From assembly GCF_001718835.1 (NCBI RefSeq), contig NZ_CP013443.1:2232001-2296000 (forward strand): a stretch of DNA of 64,000 bases, written 5' to 3'. Of the stretch, positions 1 to 9,174 are shown one piece after another. How positions within the stretch are numbered: position 1 is the stretch's first letter; every line of letters starts with the position of its first letter. The notes under the pieces are model-generated. The model made no database searches and was not told the origin of the DNA. It saw only the letters and a program-made list of their open reading frames with translations. The position numbers were made by a program, and so were the translations under genes. The DNA is from Burkholderia cepacia (GTDB taxonomy: Bacteria; Pseudomonadota; Gammaproteobacteria; Burkholderiales; Burkholderiaceae).

Positions 1-99
1 CGGTCGTTGCGGCGGATCAGAGCGGCGCTCACGGAGCGGACTTGCGCCTTGCCCGCACTGAAGCCGCTCGGAAAAACCCATTCAATATTACCTACCGCC

Positions 100-1866
100 A
101 TGCTGAACGACGCGCTTGCACGCCTCACCATCGACCAGTTGAAATCGCTGATGCGCTGGCTTCCCGACACGTCTCCCACCGGCAAGAAAGACCTCCTGAT
201 CGGACAGATTTCGAGAAGTCTCGATGATGACGGGCTGCGCACGCTGTGGGAACGTCTGGATGATATCCAGCGTATGGCCGTAGCGGAGGCCGCCTATGCG
301 CCGGACGGCCTCTTTGATGGAAAGCGGTTTCGAGCAAAATACGGGCGATTGCCCGATTTCACCGTCATGGAGGACGGCCGACGCTCCTACTACGGGCGGC
401 CGACGGCATTAGGCCTTTTCTTGTATTACGAGGCCGGATGTTACCGTTTGCCGTTCGATCTGCGCGAGCGGCTGCAAAGCTTCGTGCGAGAACCTCTGCC
501 CGTCAGGTTGAGTCCCGTCGAGACACTGCCGGAGGAGGCCGGCGAAAATCGGCTGACCGTGAGGTGTAACGAGCACGACGCGACGATCGACCTGCTCGTT
601 CTGCTGCGTTTGACAGATCAGGGCAAGGTTCAGGTGAGCGACAAGACATCGCTGCCTGGCACCGCTACACTGCGCTTGCTGACCGATCATCTCGCCGGTG
701 GCGATTTCTATGTTCCACCACGCAAACAACGCCAGCGCGCGGCAGAGATTGGCCCGATCAAGGCGTTCTCCTGGCCGCTGCTGCTCCAGGCAGCCGGGTT
801 GGCACAACGGAATGGCAGCAAACTCGCTCTGAGTGACACGGGCCGAAAAGCACTGGCGTCCGTCCCGGCCAAGGTATTGAGGGCAATCTGGAGCAAGTGG
901 CTGAAGTCCAGTCTCTTTGACGAATTCAGCCGCATTGACGTCATTAAGGGGCAAAAATCCAAGGAGCGCGTGATGACTGCGGTGGCGCCGCGTCGCTCCG
1001 TCATCAATGAAATGCTGCGCATCTGCCCCGTCGGAGCGTGGATCAACGTCGACGACCTCTCACGATTCATGGAGGCGGCCGGCCACACGTTTGAGGTTAC
1101 GCACGATGCATGGAGCCTCTATATCGGCGAGTCGCACTATGGCAGTTTGGGCCACGCCGGCTACCATGATTGGTCGATTCTGCAGCTTCGATATCTGCTC
1201 TGCGTCCTCTTCGAGTACGCGGCTGCCCTCGGCATCATCGATATCGCGTACATCGAGCCGGCCGGGGCGCGTCACGACTACCACCAGATGTGGGGAACAG
1301 ATGAGCTGGAATTCCTGAGCCGCTACGATGGTTTGACTTACTTCCGCGTCACCCCGCTCGGCGCCTATTGCATCGGATTGCATGACGAGTACACGCCCGC
1401 CTCCGTCCCGCCGAGCGTCAGGCTTTCGGTTTTGCCCAGTTTGCAGGTGAACATCGCGGACGGAAGCCTGTCGATGGACGAATCGCTGACGCTGACGACG
1501 TGGGCCGAGGAACTGACAGACAAAAGTTGGCGGCTGGATCGTCAAAAGGCGGTGGAAGCCGTCGAGAAAGGACGCGACATCGCCGAACTTCGAGCGTATC
1601 TTCAAGCACGAGTAGACCAGCCGTTGCCGGAAACGGTGGAATCCTTCATCAAGACGACCGAGAAGCGGGGTAAGGCGCTGAAAGTCTTGGGGACCGCGCT
1701 ACTGATTGATTGCGAGAATGAGGAAATCGCGTCGATGATTGCCGAAGGAAAGAAAACCGCCGGTCTCTGTCTGCGAGCTGGAAAGCGACAGCTTGTCGTC
1801 AAGCTTGAGCATGAGGAAAAATTCCGGAAGTTTGTCCACGAGCTTGGTCTCGGTGTGACAATTTGA
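100..1866 (+). CDS. XPB/Ssl2 helicase-associated-domain protein (possibly 5'-partial)
   Basis: A 588-residue protein if the ATG at 100 is used. The frame is open to the left edge with no stop, so the true start may lie outside the window. The N-terminus (LTIDQLKSLMRWL, then LWERLDDIQRMAVAEAAY and FRAKYG) resembles the helical/winged N-terminal region of proteins annotated as helicase-associated. The C-terminal 150 residues (WRLDRQKAVEAVEKG, then LPETVESFIKTTEKRGKAL) match the pattern of the helicase C-terminal/XPB N-terminal domain family (PF13625-like). No Walker A or DEAH motif is visible, so it is not itself a helicase; a partner helicase could lie upstream. It ends 203 bp before jetA of the first Wadjet operon on the same strand. 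A link to that system is inference. Family assignment is by pattern only. Confidence 0.55.
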   Translation: MLNDALARLTIDQLKSLMRWLPDTSPTGKKDLLIGQISRSLDDDGLRTLWERLDDIQRMAVAEAAYAPDGLFDGKRFRAKYGRLPDFTVMEDGRRSYYGRPTALGLFLYYEAGCYRLPFDLRERLQSFVREPLPVRLSPVETLPEEAGENRLTVRCNEHDATIDLLVLLRLTDQGKVQVSDKTSLPGTATLRLLTDHLAGGDFYVPPRKQRQRAAEIGPIKAFSWPLLLQAAGLAQRNGSKLALSDTGRKALASVPAKVLRAIWSKWLKSSLFDEFSRIDVIKGQKSKERVMTAVAPRRSVINEMLRICPVGAWINVDDLSRFMEAAGHTFEVTHDAWSLYIGESHYGSLGHAGYHDWSILQLRYLLCVLFEYAAALGIIDIAYIEPAGARHDYHQMWGTDELEFLSRYDGLTYFRVTPLGAYCIGLHDEYTPASVPPSVRLSVLPSLQVNIADGSLSMDESLTLTTWAEELTDKSWRLDRQKAVEAVEKGRDIAELRAYLQARVDQPLPETVESFIKTTEKRGKALKVLGTALLIDCENEEIASMIAEGKKTAGLCLRAGKRQLVVKLEHEEKFRKFVHELGLGVTI

Positions 1867-2069
1867 CGCCTTATCCGTGTCGGCACGTTGCGGGCAGTCA
1901 CACCGTTCGGATAAGTCCGCAGCGCTGTCGGCGTGTTCCAGAAACGCTGAGACTGCGGACTTGAATACGCTGAACGGGACCTATCCGTCACTTTGCGTCC
2001 ATATACAATGGCCTTTCGAGCCACAGCCGGCAATCTCCTCGAGGATGCCGCACCCGTTATCTCGCACCG
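1867..2069 (+). promoter_or_regulatory. Intergenic region upstream of Wadjet I with inverted repeats
   Basis: About 200 bp without a gene, expected to hold the promoter of the jetABCD-I operon. A perfect 10-bp inverted repeat, AAGTCCGCAG (1913-1922) and CTGCGGACTT (1953-1962), overlaps a second 8-bp pair, CTTATCCG (1870-1877) and CGGATAAG (1908-1915). A third TATCCG lies near 1982. These could be operator sites or alternative RNA hairpins. No convincing paired -35/-10 was found; an AT-rich TATACAAT lies at 2002-2009 without a good -35. Confidence 0.35.
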
Positions 2070-3530
2070 ATGTTCCTCGACTACCCTACCCTCGATGCGC
2101 TGCGCACGCGCCATCCCGCTTGGCGACTTTTGCGCTCCGACCACGCGCCGCTCGCCGTCAGCTTCCTGCACCGCGCGTTCGTCGCGCCGAACGTGCGCGA
2201 GGTGGCGGCTCCGTTTCTTGCCGAAGCACTCGAGGACGAGCTTTACGCGTTGCGCGAACAACTCGGCGACGGCGCCTTCCCGAAGCCCGCGCTCGAGTAT
2301 TTGAACGACTGGGCGAGTCCTGAAAAGGGATGGTTGCGCAAGTTCTATCGCCAAGGCTCCGATGAACCGCATTTCGACCTGACACCCGCCGCGGGAAAAG
2401 CGATAGCGTGGCTCGGCACGCTGATGGAACGAAGCTTTGTCGGCACGGAATCCCGGCTCCTGACGCTTTTCGAGTTGCTGCGGCAGATGGCCGAAGGCAG
2501 CGAGACGGACCCGGAAAGGCGTCTTGCCGAGCTCCACGCGCGGCGCAGCCAGATCGACGAAGAAATCGCTCGCGTGGAGGCCGGCGACGTCCGGCTGCTC
2601 GACGATGCCGCGATCAAGGACCGCTTTCAGCAATTCATGCAGATGGCGCGCGACCTGCTCACGGATTTCCGTGAAGTCGAGCAAAACTTCCGTCTGCTGG
2701 ACCGGCATGTACGCGAGCGAATCGCGCTCTGGGAAGGATCGAAGGGTGCGCTCATCGAAGAAATCATGGGCGAGCGCGACGCGATCGCCGATTCGGACCA
2801 GGGCAGCAGCTTTCGGGCGTTCTGGGACTTCCTGATGTCGAGCCGCCGCCAGGAGGAACTCTCCGAACGGCTCGAGCACGTGCTTGCGCTCCCGGCGATC
2901 ACGGAAATGAAGCCGGACGCGCGCACGCGGCGCGTCCACTATGACTGGCTGGAAGCCGGCGAGCACACGCAACGCACGGTCGCTCAGCTCTCGCAGCAGC
3001 TTCGACGTTTCCTCGACGATCAAGCGTGGCTCGAAAACCGCCGCATCATGGACATTCTGCGCGGTATCGAAACGAAAGCGCTTGTGCTGCGTGAAGCGCC
3101 CCCGCCGGGCTCCGTCATGGAGATCGAGACCGCGTCCGCTGACATCGAGCTGCCAATTGAACGCCCGCTTTACGCCCCTGCGCTGCGCCCTCTCATCGCC
3201 AACGTCGCAATCGAGACCGGCGATGCGGACCTCGATGCGTCGGCACTCTACACGCAGATCGTCGTCGATCGCGCGCGCCTCGCAAGCCACATCCGCCGCT
3301 GCCTTCAAGATCGGCGGCAAGTGACACTTGCCGAACTGGCCGCTTCGCAGCCGCTCCTGCATGGGCTCGCTGAACTCGTCGCCTATTTGCAACTGAACGC
3401 CGAAGCCGGAACATTTCGCGCGACCGTCGATGAGACCGTCTCCGATACGATCGAGTGGCAGGCAAACGATGCCAACGGAGCAGCAATCGTCAAGCGCGCA
3501 ACGATGCCGCGGGTGATTTTCACAAGGTAG
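2070..3530 (+). CDS. jetA: Wadjet type I JetA (DUF3375, kleisin-like subunit)
   Basis: A 486-residue DUF3375 protein. The family hallmark is at the start: DYPTLDALRTRHPAWRLLRSDHAPL followed by FLHRAFV and an ELYALREQLG stretch. In type I Wadjet, JetA is the kleisin-type subunit that bridges the two JetC heads and recruits JetB in the condensin-like complex that detects small circular DNA. The middle of the protein is helical and rich in charged residues. Its stop (TAG at 3528-3530) sits two bases before the jetB start, and all four jet genes run in one direction with overlaps, so they form one operon. Length and gene order agree with published type I loci. The start was chosen because it begins exactly at the conserved family N-terminus; no strong ribosome binding site is visible before it. 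Confidence 0.93.
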   Translation: MFLDYPTLDALRTRHPAWRLLRSDHAPLAVSFLHRAFVAPNVREVAAPFLAEALEDELYALREQLGDGAFPKPALEYLNDWASPEKGWLRKFYRQGSDEPHFDLTPAAGKAIAWLGTLMERSFVGTESRLLTLFELLRQMAEGSETDPERRLAELHARRSQIDEEIARVEAGDVRLLDDAAIKDRFQQFMQMARDLLTDFREVEQNFRLLDRHVRERIALWEGSKGALIEEIMGERDAIADSDQGSSFRAFWDFLMSSRRQEELSERLEHVLALPAITEMKPDARTRRVHYDWLEAGEHTQRTVAQLSQQLRRFLDDQAWLENRRIMDILRGIETKALVLREAPPPGSVMEIETASADIELPIERPLYAPALRPLIANVAIETGDADLDASALYTQIVVDRARLASHIRRCLQDRRQVTLAELAASQPLLHGLAELVAYLQLNAEAGTFRATVDETVSDTIEWQANDANGAAIVKRATMPRVIFTR

Positions 3531-3532
3531 AA

Positions 3533-4186
3533 ATGATGGAAGAACAGCAAACCCCGTCGCTTGGTCGAGGTGACTTGTCGACGGTTGCCGTCGCGCTGCT
3601 CAAGGGCGTAATTTATCGTGATGGAAACGAGCGCCTCTGGGCCGCACTGCTCGAATTGCAGACACACGTGCGCGACTACGTCGCCGTGCTTGGCCTCGAG
3701 CTCGTCGTGGACGAGGCGGAAGGCTACGCCTTCGTAAAGAGCCGCACCGAGCCTGACGCCGAAGTCGACGGAGACCAGGCCAAGCTGCCCCGGCTCGTTG
3801 CACGGCGTCCACTCTCGTTCCCCGTGAGCCTGCTGCTCGCGCTGCTGCGAAAGAAACTGGCGGAATGGGATGCCGGCGGCGGCGACACGCGGCTCGTCCT
3901 TTCGCGCGAGGACATCGTCGAGCTCGTACGCGTGTTCCTTCCCGCGAGCACTAACGAGGCGCGCCTGGTCGATCAGATCGATACGCACGTGAACAAGATC
4001 GTCGACCTCGGATTCCTGCGCCGGATGAAGACCGCGAGCGGACCGCCCACATTCGAGGTGCGACGCATTCTCAAGGCGTTCGTCGATGCGCAATGGCTGC
4101 TCGATTTCGACGCGCGGCTCGCAAGCTATCAGGCGCACCTTCGGGATGCGACGAATTCGGACCAAACGGAGAGTCGCGATGAATGA
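3533..4186 (+). CDS. jetB: Wadjet type I JetB (DUF4194, KITE-like subunit)
   Basis: A 217-residue DUF4194 protein, the winged-helix KITE-type accessory subunit that binds the JetA kleisin in the JetABC condensin-like complex. Visible features are ERLWAALLELQTHVRDYVAVLGLELVVDEAEGYAFV, PLSFPVSLLLALLRKKLAEWD, and a C-terminal KIVDLGFLRRMK winged-helix stretch followed by FEVRRILKAFVDAQWL, all typical of the family. The open frame extends back to 3455 inside jetA, but the ATG at 3533 (or the adjacent ATG at 3536) just after the jetA stop fits better: the family homology begins here and AAGGTAG precedes it. Its stop overlaps the jetC start in an ATGAATGA arrangement, which suggests translational coupling. 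Confidence 0.92.
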   Translation: MMEEQQTPSLGRGDLSTVAVALLKGVIYRDGNERLWAALLELQTHVRDYVAVLGLELVVDEAEGYAFVKSRTEPDAEVDGDQAKLPRLVARRPLSFPVSLLLALLRKKLAEWDAGGGDTRLVLSREDIVELVRVFLPASTNEARLVDQIDTHVNKIVDLGFLRRMKTASGPPTFEVRRILKAFVDAQWLLDFDARLASYQAHLRDATNSDQTESRDE

Positions 4187-7100
4187 GCCGCGCACGCTCG
4201 GCCTCGATTTTGCCGCGGACAACACCCTGACGGGCTTTCGCCTCGAGCGGCTCGAGGTTTTCAACTGGGGCACCTTTGACGAACGGGTCTGGGTGCTGAG
4301 GGTCGACGGCCGCAACGGCCTGCTGACAGGAGACATCGGTTCCGGCAAGTCGACGCTCGTCGACGCCATTACCACCCTCCTCGTGCCCGCGCAGCGCATC
4401 GCCTACAACAAGGCGGCAGGCGCGGACAGCAAGGAACGTACGCTGCGCTCGTATGTGCTCGGCTACTACAAGTCGGAGCGCAACGAGGTCACGGGAGCGG
4501 CCAAGCCCGTGAGCCTGCGCGACCATAACAGCTATTCGGTGATTTTGGGCGTGTTTCGCAACGCCGGGTACGACGCCACCGTCACGCTCGCGCAAGTGTT
4601 CTGGATGAAGGACGCGCAGGCTCAACCTGCGCGATTCTTCGTCAGTGCCGAACGAGATCTCTCGATCGCGACCGACTTCTCGCGCTTCGGCACCGACATT
4701 GCGCAGCTGCGCAAGAAGCTGCGCGGGCTGGGCGCCGAAATCGAGGACACGTTTCCGAAATACAGCGCCTGGTTCCGGCGGCGCTTCGGAATCGAAAACG
4801 AGCAAGCGCTCGAGCTCTTTCATCAAACGGTATCGATGAAGTCGGTGGGCAATCTCACCGACTTCGTACGCAGCCACATGCTCGAGCCGTTCGACGTCGC
4901 ACCGCGCGTCGACGCCCTGATTGCTCACTTCGACGATCTGAATCGCGCGCACGAGGCGGTACTGAAAACCAAGCGCCAAGTGGAATTGCTGACACCGCTC
5001 GTCGACGACTGCGACCGCCACAGCGCGCAAGGCCGCGTTCTCGAAGGCTGGCGCGCGTGCCGTGAAGCATTGAGGCCCTACTTCGCCGGGCTCAAGCTCG
5101 GCCTCGTCGAACGCCGCCTCCAATTGCTCGAAGAGGATCATGCGCGCGCGACCTCGCGAAAGGCGCGACACGAAGAAGCGCGCGACCAGGCACGCCAGCG
5201 CGTGGACGATTTGCGCCGTGCCGTGGCCGAACAAGGCGGCGATCGCATCGCGCAGCTCGATGTCGAGATCCGCGAGCACGAGCGAGAAAGCGTGCGTCGC
5301 CGCGAACGCGCGCAACGCTATGCCGCCATCGTTACGCTGTTCGGCGAAACCGAGGCCGTGGATGAGGCTGCATTCGCCTCCCAGCGCCAACGCCTGGCCG
5401 AGCAGCGCAGCTCGCTCGTTGACGACGAAGCGCAACAGCAAAATGCGGTAACCGAATGGAGCGTGGCATTTCGCGAAGGAAAAGCGCGGCGTGATGTGCT
5501 GGAGGACGAAATCGCGAGCCTGAAAGCCCGACGCAACAACATCCCGAAGGAACAGGTCGCGATGCGGGCGAGCCTGTGCTCGGCGCTCGGCCTGGAGGAA
5601 GACGCCCTGCCGTTCGCGGGCGAACTCATTCAGGTGCGCGAGGATGCGCGTGATTGGGAGGGCGCCGCCGAGCGCGTCCTGCGCAACTTCGGCCTGTCGC
5701 TGCTCGTGCCCGACGAGCACTATGCGAACGTCGCGGCGTGGGTCGATCGCACTCATCTTCGGGGGCGGCTCGTCTACTTTCGCGTGCGCTCCGAACGCAC
5801 CGCGCGTGTAGCCGAGGCCATCGAGCTGCACCGCGACTCGCTCGCGCACAAGCTCGCGATCAAGCCCGACTCGCAGTTCTACGGCTGGCTCGAGCGCGAA
5901 ATCGGCCGCCGTTTCGACTATGCCTGCTGCGATACGCAGGAGCAGTTTCGGCGCGAGACGCGCGCGATCACACGTGCGGGCCAGGCGAAAGCGCCTGGGG
6001 AGCGCCACGAAAAAGACGACCGCCACGCGCTCGACGATCGCAGCCGCTACGTGCTCGGTTGGAGCAACACGGCAAAAATATCCGCTCTCGCAGCACAACG
6101 GCAAGCGCTCGAAGCTCGCCTTGGCGAGATCGGGCAAAGGCTCGGAGAGGCCCAACACGAGCACACCAAGGTGCGTGAGCAACTCGAAGCACTTGCGCGT
6201 GCCGGCGAGTTCGCCGAGTTTCGGGAAATCGATTGGTCGAGCTGCGCTGCCGCGATCGCACGTCTTGCGGACGAAAAGGCGCGACTCGAATCGGCAAGCG
6301 ACGCCCTCGCAGAGCTAACGGCTCAATTGGACTCGGCGCAAGCGTCGTTGAAAGAGAGTGAAACGGCGATGTCGGAAACCGACTCGGAACTGGGCGGCAT
6401 CCTGGCCAAGCGGGAGGCGGCACAAGCGCTGCGCGAAGAGACGCACGCGCTCGTTGCAGAAGTGGATGCCGAACTTGCCGAACGAATCGAGGCCCTGCGA
6501 GCAGAGATTCTCGGCGAACACCAGCTTTCCGTCGAGTCATGCGACAACCGCGAGCGGGACGTGCGAGAGGCGTTGACAACCCGTATCGACAACGAAACGA
6601 AGTCACTCGGCCGCCTGGCCGAAAGAATCGTCAAGGCAATGGCGGCCTTCAAGGAAGCCTACAAGCTCGAAACGGCCGACTTCGATGCGAGCCTCGACGC
6701 GAACTCAGAGTACCGTGACATGCTCGCGCGGCTGCAGGCGGACGATTTGCCGCGCTTCGAAACGCGTTTCAAGGAGCTGCTCAACGTCAACACGATCAAC
6801 GAGATCGCCAACTTTCACGCCCAGCTCGCGCGCGAACGGGCGACGATCAAGGAACGCATCGAACGCATCAACGAATCGCTGCGACAAATCGACTACAACG
6901 CGGGTCGTTACATCGTCCTCGAGAGTCAGCCCAGCCCCGACGCGGAGATCCGCGAATTCCAGAGCGACCTGCGCGCTTGCACCGAGGGCGAACTCACCGG
7001 CTCGGACGATAGCCAATACTCGGAGGCCAAGTTCCTGCAAGTCAAACGGATCATCGACCGCTTCCGCGGCCGCGAAGGGTTGACCGAGCAGGACCGGCGC

Positions 7101-7550
7101 TGGCGAGCCAAAGTGACCGACGTGCGCAACTGGTTTCTGTTCGCCGCCAGCGAGCGTTGGCGCGAGGACGACAGCGAATACGAGCACTACTCGGACTCCG
7201 GCGGTAAATCGGGCGGCCAGAAGGAAAAGCTCGCCTATACGATCCTTGCCGCGAGCCTCGCCTATCAGTTCGGCCTCGAATGGGGCGCCGTGCGTTCCCG
7301 GTCGTTCCGCTTCGTCGTCATCGACGAAGCATTTGGCCGAGGCTCCGACGAATCGGCGCAGTATGGTCTCACTCTGTTTCAGAAACTGAACCTTCAACTG
7401 CTGATCGTCACGCCACTGCAGAAGATTCACATCATCGAGCCGTTCGTTTCGAGTGTCGGATTCGTTCAGAACGACGGTGGACGCGCCTCCAAGCTGCGCA
7501 CCCTGTCGATCGAGGAGTACCGCGCGCACAAGGCGGAGTTCGAGCAATGA
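4179..7550 (+). CDS. jetC: Wadjet type I JetC (SMC-like ATPase)
   Basis: A 1123-residue SMC/MukB-like ATPase (COG4913 style), the motor of type I Wadjet. The Walker A motif GDIGSGKST is at about residues 51-59 after a LERLEVFNWGTFDE strand pair. Long coiled-coil arms rich in E, R and A surround a hinge-like middle section (VAMRASLCSALGLEEDALPFAGELIQV to LVYFRVRSERTA). The signature SGGKSGGQKEKLAYTILAASL and Walker B FRFVVIDEAFGRGSDES with an intact catalytic DE are near the C-terminus. The open frame reaches back to 4086, but the ATG at 4179 overlapping the jetB stop begins at the conserved N-terminus. The complex extrudes DNA loops and licenses JetD to cut circular plasmids; that mechanism is established for the family, not shown here. 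Confidence 0.95.
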   Translation: MNEPRTLGLDFAADNTLTGFRLERLEVFNWGTFDERVWVLRVDGRNGLLTGDIGSGKSTLVDAITTLLVPAQRIAYNKAAGADSKERTLRSYVLGYYKSERNEVTGAAKPVSLRDHNSYSVILGVFRNAGYDATVTLAQVFWMKDAQAQPARFFVSAERDLSIATDFSRFGTDIAQLRKKLRGLGAEIEDTFPKYSAWFRRRFGIENEQALELFHQTVSMKSVGNLTDFVRSHMLEPFDVAPRVDALIAHFDDLNRAHEAVLKTKRQVELLTPLVDDCDRHSAQGRVLEGWRACREALRPYFAGLKLGLVERRLQLLEEDHARATSRKARHEEARDQARQRVDDLRRAVAEQGGDRIAQLDVEIREHERESVRRRERAQRYAAIVTLFGETEAVDEAAFASQRQRLAEQRSSLVDDEAQQQNAVTEWSVAFREGKARRDVLEDEIASLKARRNNIPKEQVAMRASLCSALGLEEDALPFAGELIQVREDARDWEGAAERVLRNFGLSLLVPDEHYANVAAWVDRTHLRGRLVYFRVRSERTARVAEAIELHRDSLAHKLAIKPDSQFYGWLEREIGRRFDYACCDTQEQFRRETRAITRAGQAKAPGERHEKDDRHALDDRSRYVLGWSNTAKISALAAQRQALEARLGEIGQRLGEAQHEHTKVREQLEALARAGEFAEFREIDWSSCAAAIARLADEKARLESASDALAELTAQLDSAQASLKESETAMSETDSELGGILAKREAAQALREETHALVAEVDAELAERIEALRAEILGEHQLSVESCDNRERDVREALTTRIDNETKSLGRLAERIVKAMAAFKEAYKLETADFDASLDANSEYRDMLARLQADDLPRFETRFKELLNVNTINEIANFHAQLARERATIKERIERINESLRQIDYNAGRYIVLESQPSPDAEIREFQSDLRACTEGELTGSDDSQYSEAKFLQVKRIIDRFRGREGLTEQDRRWRAKVTDVRNWFLFAASERWREDDSEYEHYSDSGGKSGGQKEKLAYTILAASLAYQFGLEWGAVRSRSFRFVVIDEAFGRGSDESAQYGLTLFQKLNLQLLIVTPLQKIHIIEPFVSSVGFVQNDGGRASKLRTLSIEEYRAHKAEFEQ

Positions 7551-8731
7551 GCTGGACAACTGCCGTCGAACTGCGTGCCCGCCTCCAGCACCTATGGGCA
7601 CGCGGCGAATGGCTGCGAAGCTTCGTAGACGGCACCGAGGGGCTATTCCCGCTACGTCTGGCGATCAAAGGCCCGAGTTCGTCCGAGCTGGCTGAACGCT
7701 TCGACGCGGTACGCGCATGGATCGCGGAAATTGCCGCGACGCCGCACATACGCATCGAATGGCGAGAAATCAATCATCGAATTCTCGGCGTGCAGCGTTT
7801 GCCACGAGCGGCCTGGGTCGACAGTCTGGACGATGCGCTCGCAGTCGCCGGCAAGCACCGCGACGCAGCGCAGTTCGCGCGGCTGCTCGAAATCACTCGC
7901 GCCCGCCAGCCGAAGCTCATCGCGTGGCTTGCGCAGCGCCCGTTGCAAGCCCTCGAATTCGCCGGCGATTGGGAACGACTGCTGGCGGTCGTCGATTGGC
8001 TGCAAGCACATCCGCACCCGGGCGTCTATCTTCGCCAAGCCGAAATCGCCGGCGTCGACACGAAATTCATCGAGGCAAGGCGCGGCGTCCTCTCCCAATG
8101 GCTCGATCTCGTGCTGCCGTCCGAGGCGATCGACAGCAGCCGGACAGGCGTCGCTCAATTCGCCGCGCGCTACGGGTTCCGCGAGAAGCAACCCCGTATT
8201 CGATTTCGCGTGCTCGATGAGCGGCTCGCCGTTCTGCCCGGCATGGGCCGCCCCGACATCGCACTCGACGCCGACAGCTTCGCGCGCCTCGCACTGCCGT
8301 GCCGCCATGTTTTCGTTACGGAAAACGAAACAAATTTTCTGGCGTTTCCCGACGTTCCGCAGGCGATCGTGCTCTTCGGAGCGGGCTACGGCTGGGAAGC
8401 TCTGGAGCCGGCGCGATGGCTCGCGGACTGTGCGCTCCACTACTGGGGCGACATCGACACGCACGGCTTTGCCATTCTCGACCAATTGCGTTGCCGATTC
8501 CCTCACGTGAACTCCTTCCTGATGGACCGCGCGACACTGATGGCGCATGAAGCATTCTGGGGAGACGAAGGCGATCAGGTCATGCGTGATCTGCCGCGAC
8601 TCACGGCGCAAGAGCGCGAGCTCTTTGACGACCTGCGTGACAACCGGATTCGCCACGGATTGCGGCTCGAACAGGAGCGCGTCGGGTTCGGGTGGGTCAG
8701 AGCGGCGCTAGAGGAACGGTCTTTCGTTTAG
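7547..8731 (+). CDS. jetD: Wadjet type I JetD (DUF3322/DUF2220 TOPRIM nuclease)
   Basis: A 394-residue protein with an N-terminal DUF3322 arm domain (WTTAVELRARLQHLWARGEWL) and a C-terminal DUF2220 domain carrying the TOPRIM nuclease fold. The expected acidic residues are visible: the Glu in VFVTENETNFLAF and the DxD-type motif in HYWGDIDTHGFAILDQL. JetD is the effector that cleaves plasmid DNA once JetABC has extruded the circle. The ATG at 7547 overlaps the jetC stop by four bases (ATGA), so translation is probably coupled; the open frame upstream of it is out-of-frame jetC sequence. The gene ends 195 bp before the left att repeat of the neighbouring island. With jetA-C it makes a complete and apparently intact type I system. 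Confidence 0.94.
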   Translation: MSWTTAVELRARLQHLWARGEWLRSFVDGTEGLFPLRLAIKGPSSSELAERFDAVRAWIAEIAATPHIRIEWREINHRILGVQRLPRAAWVDSLDDALAVAGKHRDAAQFARLLEITRARQPKLIAWLAQRPLQALEFAGDWERLLAVVDWLQAHPHPGVYLRQAEIAGVDTKFIEARRGVLSQWLDLVLPSEAIDSSRTGVAQFAARYGFREKQPRIRFRVLDERLAVLPGMGRPDIALDADSFARLALPCRHVFVTENETNFLAFPDVPQAIVLFGAGYGWEALEPARWLADCALHYWGDIDTHGFAILDQLRCRFPHVNSFLMDRATLMAHEAFWGDEGDQVMRDLPRLTAQERELFDDLRDNRIRHGLRLEQERVGFGWVRAALEERSFV

Positions 8732-8851
8732 CCGCCGCTCAATTCATCGCGCTGTGTTCCTCGATGCCGGTCGCGGTAACCGCGCGACAAATCCTGACCG
8801 GATGCCGCACACCGCCGCAATCCGGCCTTCTGCGGTGACGCGCTCACAAGC

Positions 8852-8886
8852 AAAAATGCCCCCGGACAAACCGTCCGGGGGCATTT
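8852..8886 (-). terminator. Strong intrinsic terminator, probably the original guaA terminator
   Basis: A perfect 14-bp stem (8854-8867 with 8873-8886) and a 5-base loop. Read on the minus strand it ends in a run of five T (8852-8856). It points leftward, away from jetD-I, and lies about 40 bases beyond the left copy of the guaA 3'-end repeat. That is where a guaA terminator would sit before the island separated it from the gene. It can also stop transcription arriving from jetD-I. Confidence 0.85.
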
Positions 8887-8925
8887 CGCGATTCACTGCA
8901 TCTGGCGGGGAATGCTGAATCTCAC

Positions 8926-8940
8926 TCCCACTCGATCGTC
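8926..8940 (-). repeat. Left attachment-site repeat (guaA 3'-end duplicate)
   Basis: TCCCACTCGATCGTC, identical to 18914-18928. On the minus strand it continues into GAGTGA, so it encodes ...TIEWE-stop with GAG TGG GAG TGA, whereas intact guaA ends GAG TGG GAA TAG. Either junction therefore restores the same GuaA C-terminus, the classic sign of an integration site inside a gene end. Confidence 0.85.
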
Positions 8941-9174
8941 AATCTGGGGCTGGAGCCTTTTGGGGACGGCGTTTCCGCCTGGTCACGCGGCGTCGATACC
9001 GTCAACGATACCGAAAATCATGCTCGGCAGTTGATGGCTGTTATCGGAACGCCCCGGAGCATCAATGCTCGTTTTGTTTGAAAGATCACGAACATTGGCT
9101 GTCCCAAGGCGATTTGTGGCCGCAATACCGTCGCTGATACCGTCAGCATCTTTAGAGCACGGTCCTCGATACCG
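8941..9174. repeat. Left-end iteron cluster (ATACCGTC)
   Basis: A gene-free stretch of 234 bp between the left att repeat and hipA. The 8-mer ATACCGTC occurs four times in the same orientation (8996-9003, 9125-9132, 9137-9144, 9169-9176), mostly as GATACCGTCA, with a partial copy GATACCG at 9007-9013. The last copy covers the hipA stop codon. Matching copies lie at the other end of the island. Placement on both flanks of the core repeat is what arm-type recombinase or excisionase sites look like. Confidence 0.8.

Noticed and set aside
4071..6182. 703-codon minus-strand frame opposite jetC-I, and a similar one at 1602-3392 opposite jetA-I
   Set aside because: Both lie over well-supported jet genes, and their sequence shows no motifs.
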